Shown: positions 1 to 5,845, counted from the first letter of the stretch. The stretch is DNA of 7,103 bases from Solidesulfovibrio magneticus (GCA_002482565.1 DLGG01000069.1:29529-36631); one strand, 5' to 3'. The notes: generated by a model from the sequence alone, not told the origin. Numbers and translations are program-made.

Positions 1-82
1 CGGCCAGGAAAATCCAGCGACCCACGCGGCGCAGCCGCCACGCTTCCGCGCCTCGGCGCTCTCGGCACGCCTCCCCGTCCAC
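1..82 (-). CDS. Possible start of a minus-strand gene cut by the window edge
   Basis: Read leftwards from a GTG codon at 82-80, the minus strand is open to the window edge for 27 codons. The peptide is strongly basic (RERR, WRLRR) and then turns hydrophobic (GRWIFLA), which is how a signal anchor or the first membrane helix often begins. A purine-rich GGGAGAGG stretch lies about 8 bases before the GTG and could serve as ribosome binding site. The gene would follow comEC on the same strand, with the hairpin array between them. The product cannot be identified from so few residues. The other minus-strand frames are also open here, as is common in such GC-rich DNA, so this is a weak call resting on peptide character only. 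Confidence 0.28.
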   Translation of the reverse strand, partial: MDGEACRERRGAEAWRLRRVGRWIFLA

Positions 83-133
83 GCGCCTGCCTCTCCCGCT
101 TGTCGCTCGCCCGCCCGCCGCAGACGATCAGGG

Positions 134-224
134 GGTCCGGGGGGATTATCCCCCCGGCGGGTCCAGGGCAGAGCCCTGGCAGGTGCAGGGCAGCGCCCTG
201 CCGGGTCTGGGCAGCGCCCAGTGC
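134..224. repeat. Array of four GGT-prefixed GC-rich hairpins after comEC
   Basis: Four consecutive units each begin with GGT (at 134, 160, 182 and 204) and contain a near-perfect palindrome. Stem arms are 137-146/148-157 (CCGGGGGGAT with its complement), 163-169/173-179 (CCAGGGC/GCCCTGG, loop AGA), 185-191/195-201 (GCAGGGC/GCCCTGC, loop AGC) and 207-212/216-221 (CTGGGC/GCCCAG, loop AGC). The last three units are 21-22 bases long and differ in the stems by paired changes that keep base pairing. The array ends 4 bases from the comEC stop codon, so it would form the 3' end of the comEC transcript. There is no T-tract on either strand, so it is not a standard intrinsic terminator. It resembles a dispersed intergenic repeat common in Desulfovibrio-type genomes; that recollection was not checked by a search. 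Confidence 0.85.
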
Positions 225-225
225 G

Positions 226-2799
226 TCATGGGACGACGCCCTGGCGGACCGTTTCCATGCCGACGATCCGGCCGTCGCCATCCAGGCGCACGGTGACCGC
301 GCCGTTGTCCTTGGTGGCCAGAACGGGGCAAGCCCATCGCGCCAACGCCTCGACGACCTTGGGGGACGGATAGTGGCCGGCGTCGCCGCAGCTGGCTATG
401 GCGAGTTTCGGAGCCACGGCGGCGTAGAAGCGCCGCGACAGGCTGGAGCTGGAGCCATGGTGGGGCAGGATGAGGACGTCGGCTTGCAGGTTTTGGCCGG
501 AGGCGGCGAGCTTTCGCAGCACGGCGGTTTCGGCGTCGCCCGGGAACAGGGCCAGGCCATGGCCGTTTCGGGTCAGGCGCAGGATGAGCGACCCGTTGTT
601 GTTGGACAGGTCCGCGTCCGGGCCGGGATGCAGGACGTCCAGGGCCAGGCCGTTTCCCAGATCAAGGCTGTCGCCGGCGGCCAGGGAGCGGGTCGGGATG
701 CGGCGGCGGGCGAGGACTTCGGCCAGGGCCGGGCCGAGTTCGCCGTCGGGCGCGCCGCCGTTGTCGAGAAAGGTTCCGATGGCGAAGCGATCCAGGAGCG
801 AGACGTAGCCTTTGACGTGGTCGCTGTGGGGGTGGCTGGCAAGGGCCATGTCCAGGCGCGGCGGCCGGCCGTCGGCGAGATAGGCCCCGACCACGGCCCG
901 GCCGACGTCGAAGGAGCCGAAAAGCCCCCCGGCGTCGATGAGCAGTCGCTGCCCCCCGGGCACGCTCACGGCCACGGCCTGCCCCTGGCCCACGTCGAGG
1001 ACGGTGAGGGCGACCTCCTGGGAAAACGCCTCAAGGCCGCGCGCCAGGCTGGGGCCGGTCAGCAGCAGCAGGCTTACGGCCAAGGCGGCTTTTGGCAGCG
1101 GCCTCTTGGAGGCCACGGCCAGGGCCAGAACGGCGAGCAGGCCGTAGCAGCCAAGCAGTTCCGGGGCCGATGGGCGCAGCACGGCCCGGGCCGTCAGCAG
1201 GCCCTGGGCATCCAGGGCGGCCAGACCGCGCATGAGAAAGCCGCAGCAGTCGGCTCCGGCCGTGAGCAGCCTGTGGGCGAGGGCATCGAGGCCGGGAACG
1301 GCGGCGGCCGCCGCGCCGCACAGGACCAGCGGCATGACCAGGCAACCGAGGATGGGCAGCCACAGAAGATTGATCCAGGGCGCGAAGGCGAAGTCGCCAA
1401 ACAGCCGGGCAATAAGGGGCAGGACGGCGGCTTCGGCGCTAAGGCTCGTCCAGAGGATGCCCAGGCCGCCGACGAGGAGGGTTCGCAGGAGCGTGCCCTG
1501 ACCCGGAATGCAGGACATCGCCCGGGCAAAGGGCGGCCAGAACAGGGAAATGCCGGCCACGGCCAGGGCCGAGAGCTGCAGGCTGGCGCTGTAGGCGGCC
1601 AGCGGCGAGACGACCAGAAAAACGGCCAGGGCCAGGAACAGGCCGTCGAACAGGGCCTTGTCGCGCCCCATAAGCAGCATGAGGCCAAAGGCGGCGAACA
1701 TGAGCGCGGCGCGCACAAGCGACGGCGAACCGCCGCCGATCCAGCAATAGGCGACGACCAGGGGCGCGGCGACCGGGACGATGAGCTTTTGGCGCGGCAG
1801 GCGCAGGTAGATGCCGGGATACAGTCGCCCCACGGCCAGCACCAGCACGGCGGCCAGCCCCACGACATAGGCCACGTTCATGCCGGACAGGGCCAGGGTG
1901 TGGGCCAGGGAGGCCCGGCGCACCAGATCGAGGTCGGTTTCGGTGAAACCGGATTTGTCGTCGAAAAGCAGCGCCGCCACCATGGCCCGGCCGGCCGAGG
2001 CGGCGCTGTCGTCCGGCGAAGCCTGGGGAAACGCGGCGACGGGCGGAATCAGGGCGGCAGCCACCCGGTCACGCAGGGCCTGCCGCGACAAGGCCAAGGG
2101 GTTGTCGCTGGCGGCCAGGCGCGTGAGGTCGCCGCGCTCGCCCTTGGCGTAGGCGCGAAAAAACACCCCTTCCAAGCGGCGCAGGAAGGCAAAGTCGGTG
2201 GTTCCGGGGTTGGCGAAGCCGGCGGTCGAGCGGATGCGGCCGGTGACGGCCAGGATGTCGCCGGCAACGGGCGTGAAATCGGGATGGTCGAAGGTGACGG
2301 CCAGCCGGCCGGGCAGCGGCGTTTCGGCGCAGTCCGCGCCGGTCAGGCGCACTTCGTCCAGGACCAGGGCCAGACGACGCCCTGGCCGGGGATCGACGCT
2401 GGCAACGCGCCCGACGGCCGTGACGGCTTTGGCGGCCAGGCATGGCGGCGAGGCGGGCGTTGCCGGCAGGGCCAGCCAGCCCGCGCCAAGGCCCAGGGCA
2501 AAGGCGGCGACCAGGGCCGGCAGACCCGGCCGGGCATTGCGCCCTATCAACCATACGCCCGTCTGTCTGAAAAAAGAGGAAACGGTTTGCGGCGACGGGC
2601 CAGCGCCAGCGTGCTTCAACGGTCCGACGCCCGGCGTCAGGCCGGCCACGAACAAGGCGAGCAGCGCCAGCCCCGCCAGGGCCGGCAACGGATATTCCAG
2701 CCCCAGGATGCCGCCGGCATAGGCCAAAAGGCAGGGCTGCCAGGGCAAAAGCGGCGGCACGCCCCGGCCGGCGTCGTCATGGAGCAGGTCGTGCGCCAA
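226..2799 (-). CDS. comEC: ComEC/Rec2 family DNA internalization protein
   Basis: ComEC forms the inner-membrane channel that brings one DNA strand into the cell during natural transformation. All three family parts are visible. An N-terminal membrane and OB-like DUF4131 region spans about residues 15-215, with two cysteines (C120, C157) placed like the disulfide pair known in Bacillus subtilis ComEC. The polytopic Competence domain spans about 270-580, with the family motif HTLALSGMNVAYVVGL at 300 and a SLVRAALMF helix at 360. A C-terminal metallo-beta-lactamase domain spans about 597-857, with DVGQGQA (602), the metal motif HPHSDH (656-661), FPGDAE (752) and LPHHGSS (788). At 857 residues it is full length. 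Translation is assigned to a TTG at 2799, because an in-frame stop lies five codons upstream and no ATG is near; GTG at 2760 is the alternative. A good promoter ends about 27 bases upstream. Whether the host is transformable is not shown. Confidence 0.95.
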   Translation of the reverse strand: MAHDLLHDDAGRGVPPLLPWQPCLLAYAGGILGLEYPLPALAGLALLALFVAGLTPGVGPLKHAGAGPSPQTVSSFFRQTGVWLIGRNARPGLPALVAAFALGLGAGWLALPATPASPPCLAAKAVTAVGRVASVDPRPGRRLALVLDEVRLTGADCAETPLPGRLAVTFDHPDFTPVAGDILAVTGRIRSTAGFANPGTTDFAFLRRLEGVFFRAYAKGERGDLTRLAASDNPLALSRQALRDRVAAALIPPVAAFPQASPDDSAASAGRAMVAALLFDDKSGFTETDLDLVRRASLAHTLALSGMNVAYVVGLAAVLVLAVGRLYPGIYLRLPRQKLIVPVAAPLVVAYCWIGGGSPSLVRAALMFAAFGLMLLMGRDKALFDGLFLALAVFLVVSPLAAYSASLQLSALAVAGISLFWPPFARAMSCIPGQGTLLRTLLVGGLGILWTSLSAEAAVLPLIARLFGDFAFAPWINLLWLPILGCLVMPLVLCGAAAAAVPGLDALAHRLLTAGADCCGFLMRGLAALDAQGLLTARAVLRPSAPELLGCYGLLAVLALAVASKRPLPKAALAVSLLLLTGPSLARGLEAFSQEVALTVLDVGQGQAVAVSVPGGQRLLIDAGGLFGSFDVGRAVVGAYLADGRPPRLDMALASHPHSDHVKGYVSLLDRFAIGTFLDNGGAPDGELGPALAEVLARRRIPTRSLAAGDSLDLGNGLALDVLHPGPDADLSNNNGSLILRLTRNGHGLALFPGDAETAVLRKLAASGQNLQADVLILPHHGSSSSLSRRFYAAVAPKLAIASCGDAGHYPSPKVVEALARWACPVLATKDNGAVTVRLDGDGRIVGMETVRQGVVP

Positions 2800-2832
2800 A
2801 ATGTTGCGTCCCCGTCACGGTATTTGCCCGGG

Positions 2833-2861
2833 ATTGTAGAAAGCTCGGGCCACGGCGGCAA
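2833..2861 (-). promoter_or_regulatory. Predicted sigma-70 promoter of comEC
   Basis: On the minus strand TTGCCG (2861-2856; 4 of 6 matches to TTGACA) is followed after exactly 17 bases by TACAAT (2838-2833; 5 of 6 matches to TATAAT). Transcription would start near 2826, giving a leader of about 27 bases before the TTG start at 2799. This favours the TTG over more distant starts. Spacing and box quality are good for such GC-rich DNA, but there is no experimental evidence. Confidence 0.5.
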
Positions 2862-2941
2862 GGGGCTTGGGCCGATGCGAGCGCCGCTGCGGCGGGCGGC
2901 CGCATCCGGCGTCGCCAGGGCCTGGGTTTGCCCGCGCCCGC

Positions 2942-2968
2942 TTGTCACCGGCCCGGCTTGGGGATAAT
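2942..2968 (+). promoter_or_regulatory. Predicted promoter of the lipoprotein / DJ-1 unit
   Basis: TTGTCA (2942-2947) and GATAAT (2963-2968) each match the sigma-70 boxes at 5 of 6 positions. The spacer is only 15 bases, shorter than the optimal 17, which lowers confidence. Transcription would start near 2975, about 42 bases before the lipoprotein ATG. The site diverges from the comEC promoter, about 80 bases away, leaving room for a shared regulator, but no clear operator was seen. Confidence 0.38.
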
Positions 2969-3016
2969 GCTGTGAACCAATCCCCGCGCCCGGCCGGGCG
3001 CGACCAAGGAGCCTCC

Positions 3017-3358
3017 ATGCACCGCCGCATCATTGCCCTGTGCCTTTTCGCCGGACTGGCCCTGGCCGGCTGTTCCAAGGTCCAGCCCATCATGACGCCC
3101 CAGGAATTCGCCGCCGGCTGCAGCCAGGGCGCGGCCGGAGCCGACGCCGCCTGCTCGGCCAAGGTCTGCCAGGTCTACCAGGCCGTGGTCACGGACTATT
3201 ACGAGAACATGGAAGGCTGCTACGCCGCCTGCAAGGACCGGGCGGCCTCCCTGGAAACCGGAGCCGGTCCGGCCTGCCTGGCCAAGATCAAGGCCGAGAA
3301 GGACCGGTGCATGGATTATTGCAACCGCAAGTTCTACCGCTGCAACTGCGCCAAGTAG
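3017..3358 (+). CDS. Small cysteine-rich lipoprotein, function unknown
   Basis: This is a 113-residue protein with a type II signal peptide: basic MHRR, a hydrophobic core, and the lipobox LALAGC with the lipidated Cys at residue 19. Serine at +2 suggests sorting to the outer membrane. The mature part holds ten further cysteines (35, 46, 51, 68, 72, 87, 98, 102, 109, 111), including two CX3C pairs (68/72 and 98/102), one CX4C pair and a terminal CNC. The flanking segments look helical and charged. An even cysteine number and periplasmic location suggest disulfide cross-linking or metal binding. The ATG at 3017 is chosen because AAGGAG lies 5 bases before it and the signal peptide starts there, although the frame is open further upstream. 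The DJ-1 family gene follows after 53 bases on the same strand, probably co-transcribed. I do not recognise the family. Confidence 0.88.
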   Translation: MHRRIIALCLFAGLALAGCSKVQPIMTPQEFAAGCSQGAAGADAACSAKVCQVYQAVVTDYYENMEGCYAACKDRAASLETGAGPACLAKIKAEKDRCMDYCNRKFYRCNCAK

Positions 3359-3411
3359 GGTCAGCCAAACGCCGCGCCTGACGGCGAAACCCCAGAGACA
3401 AGGAGTACATC

Positions 3412-3999
3412 ATGGCGGTCAAAAAAATTCTCATGCTCGTCGGCGACTATGTCGAGGACTATGAAGTGATGGTCCCCTTCCAGATGCTGCTCATGGTCGG
3501 CCACGACGTCAAGGCCGTGTGCCCGGGCAAGAAGGCCGGCGAGACCGTGCGCACCGCAGTGCATGATTTCGAGGGCGACCAGACCTACAGCGAAAAGCCC
3601 GGCCACAACTTCGCGCTCAATTTCGACTTCGACGCCGTGGACCCGGCCGCTTTCGACGCCCTGGTGGTGCCCGGCGGACGCGCCCCGGAATACATCCGGT
3701 TAAATCCCCGGGTCATCGAAATCGTCAAGCATTTCGGCGCGACCAAGAAGCCCATCGCCGCCGTGTGCCACGGGCAGCAGGTGCTGGTCACGGCTGACGT
3801 CATCGCCGGCTGCCAGTGCATGGCCTACCCGGCGGTGCAGCCCGACATCGAGCGGGCCGGAGCCACCTACGTCGGCCCCAACGAGACGTTCACCAACGCC
3901 GTGACCAGCGGCAACATCGTCACCGGCCCGGCCTGGCCGGCCCATCCCCAGTGGATGCGTCAGTTCCTGGACCTGCTCGGCACCAAGATCGAAGCCTAG
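3412..3999 (+). CDS. DJ-1/PfpI family protein (class I glutamine amidotransferase-like)
   Basis: This 195-residue single-domain protein aligns by eye along its whole length with the archaeal PfpI/PH1704 type of the DJ-1 superfamily. Visible landmarks are Glu15 in DYVEDYE, the strand and turn ALVVPGGRAPE (83-93, with Glu93 at the place of the PfpI triad glutamate), and the nucleophile elbow AAVCHGQQVL with Cys119-His120. Members include proteases, glyoxalases/deglycases and stress chaperones, so the exact activity cannot be fixed from sequence. The protein has no signal peptide and is expected in the cytoplasm, unlike its lipoprotein neighbour 53 bases upstream. AAGGAG at 3400-3405 lies 6 bases before the ATG, a strong ribosome binding site. 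No clear terminator follows within the next 100 bases. A role in oxidative or carbonyl stress would be typical but is inference. Confidence 0.93.
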   Translation: MAVKKILMLVGDYVEDYEVMVPFQMLLMVGHDVKAVCPGKKAGETVRTAVHDFEGDQTYSEKPGHNFALNFDFDAVDPAAFDALVVPGGRAPEYIRLNPRVIEIVKHFGATKKPIAAVCHGQQVLVTADVIAGCQCMAYPAVQPDIERAGATYVGPNETFTNAVTSGNIVTGPAWPAHPQWMRQFLDLLGTKIEA

Positions 4000-4455
4000 T
4001 ATCGCGACCCTTAACCAACACGAGAGTATTTTTAAGACAAATCCAGGGGTTGCGTTCGTTGCCCCCGAAACGCCCTCCATGCTTTTCGCGGGCGCGACAC
4101 TGGACCCGGATCTGTGCGCCAACCGGCGGCAGCCTCGACGGCCCTGATGGCCGCGAAGCTGCCGCCGTGTTGTGGCGGAGGGCGTCGCCTCCCTTGAAAG
4201 GCACGCTGCCCCCTGACGAAGAATTGTTTTTTCGTGATGGCGTCGCGCCGGCAACACCGACGGTTTTTCAGGGCACGACGCCCGCCGCTTGCGGCGATCG
4301 CCCGGCGGGTGGGCTTGCCGTCGCGGACAGGCCCGCCGGTCCGGCCGGCATGCCCTCAAATCCCCCCCTTTTTTCCACGGCGCAACGATGGTATAGCCCT
4401 GGGCGACCACCCGCCCGGCGGCGGCCCACCCGGCCCGCCGGCGCAACGAGGCGCT
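4000..4455. other. 456-base intergenic region without a convincing gene
   Basis: No frame here combines a start, ribosome binding site and protein-like composition. The left end is AT-richer (about 4012-4045); the rest is GC-rich and dense in inverted repeats. Besides the large hairpin at 4118-4176, there are GGAGG/CCTCC arms at 4177-4181/4188-4192, and an A/T-rich 8-pair stem at 4216-4223/4228-4235 with loop TTGT. CGCCGC/GCGGCG at 4283-4288/4291-4296 could alternatively refold, because 4281-4287 also pairs with 4303-4309. A TATAGC at 4392-4397 could be the -10 box of the next gene, but the T-run upstream is a poor -35 box. The region could hold a non-coding RNA, a long leader, or decayed repeat DNA. 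Confidence 0.6.
4118..4176. repeat. Large imperfect inverted repeat (long hairpin)
   Basis: A perfect 10-base arm pair, CGGCGGCAGC (4124-4133) and GCTGCCGCCG (4158-4167), encloses a nested stem CGGCC/GGCCG (4139-4143/4149-4153) with loop CTGAT. Two more pairs below the nested stem are possible across a bulged A. Outside the main stem, AAC/GTT (4121-4123/4169-4171) and GCC/GGC (4118-4120/4174-4176) continue the pairing across small bulges. The total is over 20 pairs in 59 bases. No T-tract follows on either strand, so it is not an intrinsic terminator. It lies alone in the long gap between the DJ-1 gene and the next membrane protein gene. Confidence 0.7.
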
Positions 4456-4875
4456 ATGATCGACAAGACAAAACTGGATCGCCTGCGGCAACTCATCGGC
4501 GACTTTGCCGTCAACAAAGGAAAAGTGCTCCTGCTCGTTTCCTTTCTGCTCTTTATCGTCGCCGCCTACTACGTCATGGACTTCATCACCGAGGACAGCT
4601 TGGCGGTGAAGTACAAAAAGACCACGGCCCTGGTCGAGGAAGTGCAGGAGACCAAGAACGTCCTGACCATCGTCACCAGCCAAGGGTTCTTTGTCGTCGA
4701 CCCCAGTCTGCGCTCCGATAAATTCAAAAACATCGCCGACTTCTTCCGCAAGGTCAAAGAAGACGGCTCGCCCGTGCGTATCGACTACAAGGACGTCGGC
4801 AACGACAAAGTCATCGAGAACGTGTTTTATCGGGCGGAATCCAACAAATTCGGCAAGATCGGATCGCTTAAGTAG
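4456..4875 (+). CDS. Single-pass inner-membrane protein, function unknown
   Basis: The predicted protein has 139 residues. A basic N-terminus (K3, K5, R9, R11, K21, K23) precedes one hydrophobic helix at about residues 24-44. The positive-inside rule puts the remaining 95 residues, which are charged and mixed alpha/beta in character, in the periplasm. The periplasmic part starts with a likely helix (KKTTALVEEVQETK), followed by strands and a helix rich in F and K (FKNIADFFRKVKEDG). No cysteines, no catalytic motif and no recognised family are seen. The ATG at 4456 is preferred because GAGG (4448-4451) lies 4 bases upstream and the upstream extension of the open frame is arginine/proline-rich and non-protein-like. 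It stands alone, with 456 bases before it and no plus-strand gene for over 400 bases after it. No clear terminator follows. Confidence 0.82.
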   Translation: MIDKTKLDRLRQLIGDFAVNKGKVLLLVSFLLFIVAAYYVMDFITEDSLAVKYKKTTALVEEVQETKNVLTIVTSQGFFVVDPSLRSDKFKNIADFFRKVKEDGSPVRIDYKDVGNDKVIENVFYRAESNKFGKIGSLK

Positions 4876-5071
4876 GCACGGCCGCACAAAGGGCGCCAAC
4901 CCCAGGCCGGCCGGCAGTCCGTCTGTCTTGGAGGCCCTTGAAGTATTCGGCGACGGCGGCAGGGCGAGCCGGAGCCTTTCGAGTCCCGGATTCGATCCCG
5001 TCCAGCGTTGGGCGGCTGGACCATTGAACAGCCAAACCGATTTTTTGCCCTGGCACGAGCCGGCAAATGCA

Positions 5072-5103
5072 AAGCGGCGGTCGGCCAACGCCGCCCGCCG
5101 CTT
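5072..5103. other. Strong 9-pair hairpin in the 4876-5128 gap
   Basis: AAGCGGCGG (5072-5080) pairs perfectly with CCGCCGCTT (5095-5103) around a 14-base loop. It sits just beyond the T-tract of the minus-strand terminator at 5105-5128, so it could act as a second barrier to minus-strand transcription or protect the end of a plus-strand transcript. On the minus strand it is followed by only three Ts. The rest of 4876-5128 shows no gene on either strand. Confidence 0.55.
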
Positions 5104-5104
5104 C

Positions 5105-5128
5105 AAAAAAGCTTGGCCAAAGGCCGCT
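5105..5128 (-). terminator. Intrinsic terminator of the 37-residue microprotein gene
   Basis: Read on the minus strand, directly after the TAG stop codon (5131-5129), the sequence is AGC-GGCC-TTT-GGCC-AA-GCT and then six Ts (5110-5105). This is a seven-pair stem with a two-base bulge and a three-base loop, followed by a T-tract, the form of a Rho-independent terminator. On the plus strand the run is A rather than T, so it acts only for leftward transcription. It provides independent support for the small gene before it. Confidence 0.75.
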
Positions 5129-5242
5129 CTACCAGTCCTGATCCTTGGGCTTGTTGGCCTGCTGGGACTTGATCAGCAGCAGGGAAATAAAGATGGTCGC
5201 AAACCCGAACAGCACGATAAGCCCGGCGAAATCAAATTTCAC
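5129..5242 (-). CDS. 37-residue single-pass membrane microprotein
   Basis: This very short gene runs from GTG at 5242-5240 to TAG at 5131-5129. The peptide begins MKFDFAGLIVLFGFATIF, continues with a hydrophobic stretch to LLLIK (residue 25), and ends in a polar tail (SQQANKPKDQDW). The pattern is one membrane helix at about residues 5-24 plus a charged C-terminal tail. A GGGGG run 6 bases before the GTG can serve as ribosome binding site, and an in-frame TAA 13 codons upstream limits the frame. An intrinsic terminator starts on the next base after the stop codon. Length and build resemble small accessory subunits of membrane complexes (CydX or CcoQ class), but I see no sequence match to either. 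It diverges from the exported-protein gene at 5289, with 46 bases between. Function is unknown. Confidence 0.72.
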   Translation of the reverse strand: MKFDFAGLIVLFGFATIFISLLLIKSQQANKPKDQDW

Positions 5243-5288
5243 GGCGAACCCCCAGAAATGTTTTTGTGAAAAAATTCCTTACGCCCAA

Positions 5289-5639
5289 ATGACCAGCCTG
5301 TCCAGACATGCCCGCCTTTTGGGCGGCTGCCTCGCCCTGGCCTTCGTCTGCCTGGCCTGCCTGGCCGGACCGGCCCGGTCCGCCGTCATCGAAGTCGGCG
5401 TGGACGCCTACAAGGTCAACGGCGGCGCGGCGGAAACCGCCGCCTGGGACGTGGCCGAACGGTTGGCCATGGCCAAGGACGTGGCCATCGTGGTCATGAA
5501 CCCCAAGGCCAACAAGGGCACCGTCCAAATCCTCATGCAAAACCTCGAAACGCTCAAAATCCCCACGGTTTTCACCAAAAAAGCCGATTACGACGTCTTG
5601 CTCAAGCGCGGCTTCATAAGGCCCAACCCCGCGCCTTGA
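5289..5639 (+). CDS. Small exported protein, function unknown
   Basis: The predicted precursor has 116 residues. The N-terminus has arginines (R6, R9), a hydrophobic core (LLGGCLALAFVCLACLAG), and a likely signal peptidase I site after ARSA (residue 32). The mature part of about 84 residues has a strand-helix-strand-helix-strand look: VIEVGVDAYKVNG, then a helix (AAWDVAERLAMAKD), VAIVVMN, a helix (TVQILMQNLETLK), and IPTVFT. This order recalls the periplasmic domain of ExbD/TolR, but the membrane-embedded Asp of that family is missing, so the resemblance is only suggestive. The ATG at 5289 is chosen for the signal peptide; there is no clear Shine-Dalgarno sequence, which leaves some doubt. 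The stop codon overlaps the -35 box of the cobalamin operon, so the two units are probably separate. The family is not recognised. Confidence 0.78.
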   Translation: MTSLSRHARLLGGCLALAFVCLACLAGPARSAVIEVGVDAYKVNGGAAETAAWDVAERLAMAKDVAIVVMNPKANKGTVQILMQNLETLKIPTVFTKKADYDVLLKRGFIRPNPAP

Positions 5640-5664
5640 CAGGCGGCCGGCCCCCGGCTACCTC
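5636..5664 (+). promoter_or_regulatory. Predicted promoter of the cobalamin-riboswitch operon
   Basis: A perfect TTGACA occurs at 5636-5641 and overlaps the stop codon of the upstream gene. With a 17-base spacer the -10 position is TACCTC (5659-5664), which keeps the important TA but is otherwise poor. The predicted start near 5671 falls just before the first base of riboswitch stem P1 (5675), which fits well. Confidence 0.48.
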
Positions 5665-5674
5665 CCCGGACATC

Positions 5675-5836
5675 GACCTGGGCGCCCTTACGGGCTTAAT
5701 AGGGAATCCCGTTCAAATCGGGAGCGGTCCCGCCGCCGTCAGTTCCATACAAAGGTCGGCCTCCACGCGCGCCACTGGGAAGCACTTCCCGGGAAGGCCG
5801 AGGCCGATGGAACAAGCCGGAAGACCTGCCCGGGTT
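5675..5836 (+). promoter_or_regulatory. Cobalamin (B12) riboswitch
   Basis: This RNA element binds adenosyl- or other cobalamin and usually shuts off synthesis or uptake genes when B12 is plentiful. Conserved pieces appear in order. The P1 5' strand CCTGGGC (5677-5683) pairs with GCCCGGG (5828-5834). P2 is GCCC/GGGC (5684-5687/5692-5695). The signature CTTAATAGGGAA follows, then a CCCG/CGGG hairpin (5708-5711/5719-5722) and GCGGTCCCGCCGCCGT (from 5724). GCCACTGGGAAG with its CTTCCCGG partner and GGGAAGGC then lead to the B12 box AGCCGGAAGACCTGCC (5815-5830), which matches the consensus well. It lies 121 bases upstream of cbiK on the same strand and is expected to control cbiK and the following permease gene. 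Confidence 0.93.
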
Positions 5837-5845
5837 CTGGCACAT

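Noticed and set aside
100..2967. A 955-codon open frame on the plus strand opposite comEC
   Set aside because: It is the antisense of a well-supported comEC. The translation is a low-complexity G/Q/A/R-rich chain without domains, as arises from GC-rich third positions; its first part even translates the hairpin array.
2867..3016. An upstream extension of the lipoprotein
   Set aside because: A start at 2867 would bury the type II signal peptide inside the protein and would begin before the predicted promoter; AAGGAG sits just before the ATG at 3017.
4079..4147. A 22-codon open frame in the intergenic gap (MLFAGATLDPD...)
   Set aside because: There is no ribosome binding site, it overlaps the large hairpin, and the peptide ends in a low-complexity RRQPRRP tail.
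4981..5006. A sequence resembling a tRNA T-arm (GGATTCGATCC and its complement)
   Set aside because: The stem does not pair properly and no anticodon arm, D-arm or acceptor stem could be placed on either strand.
5014..5046. A plus-strand terminator candidate (GGCTG/CAGCC stem, then T6)
   Set aside because: The stem has only five pairs with a 10-base loop, and seven bases separate it from the T-run, so it does not meet the form of an intrinsic terminator.
5050..5066. A sigma-54-like CTGGCACGA element
   Set aside because: The -24 half is perfect, but the required GC of the -12 element is off by one base and TTGC is absent; no plus-strand gene begins soon after it.
3700..5106. A 468-codon open frame on the minus strand
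   Set aside because: It runs antisense through two genes and two intergenic gaps, changes composition along its length and contains no recognisable domain.
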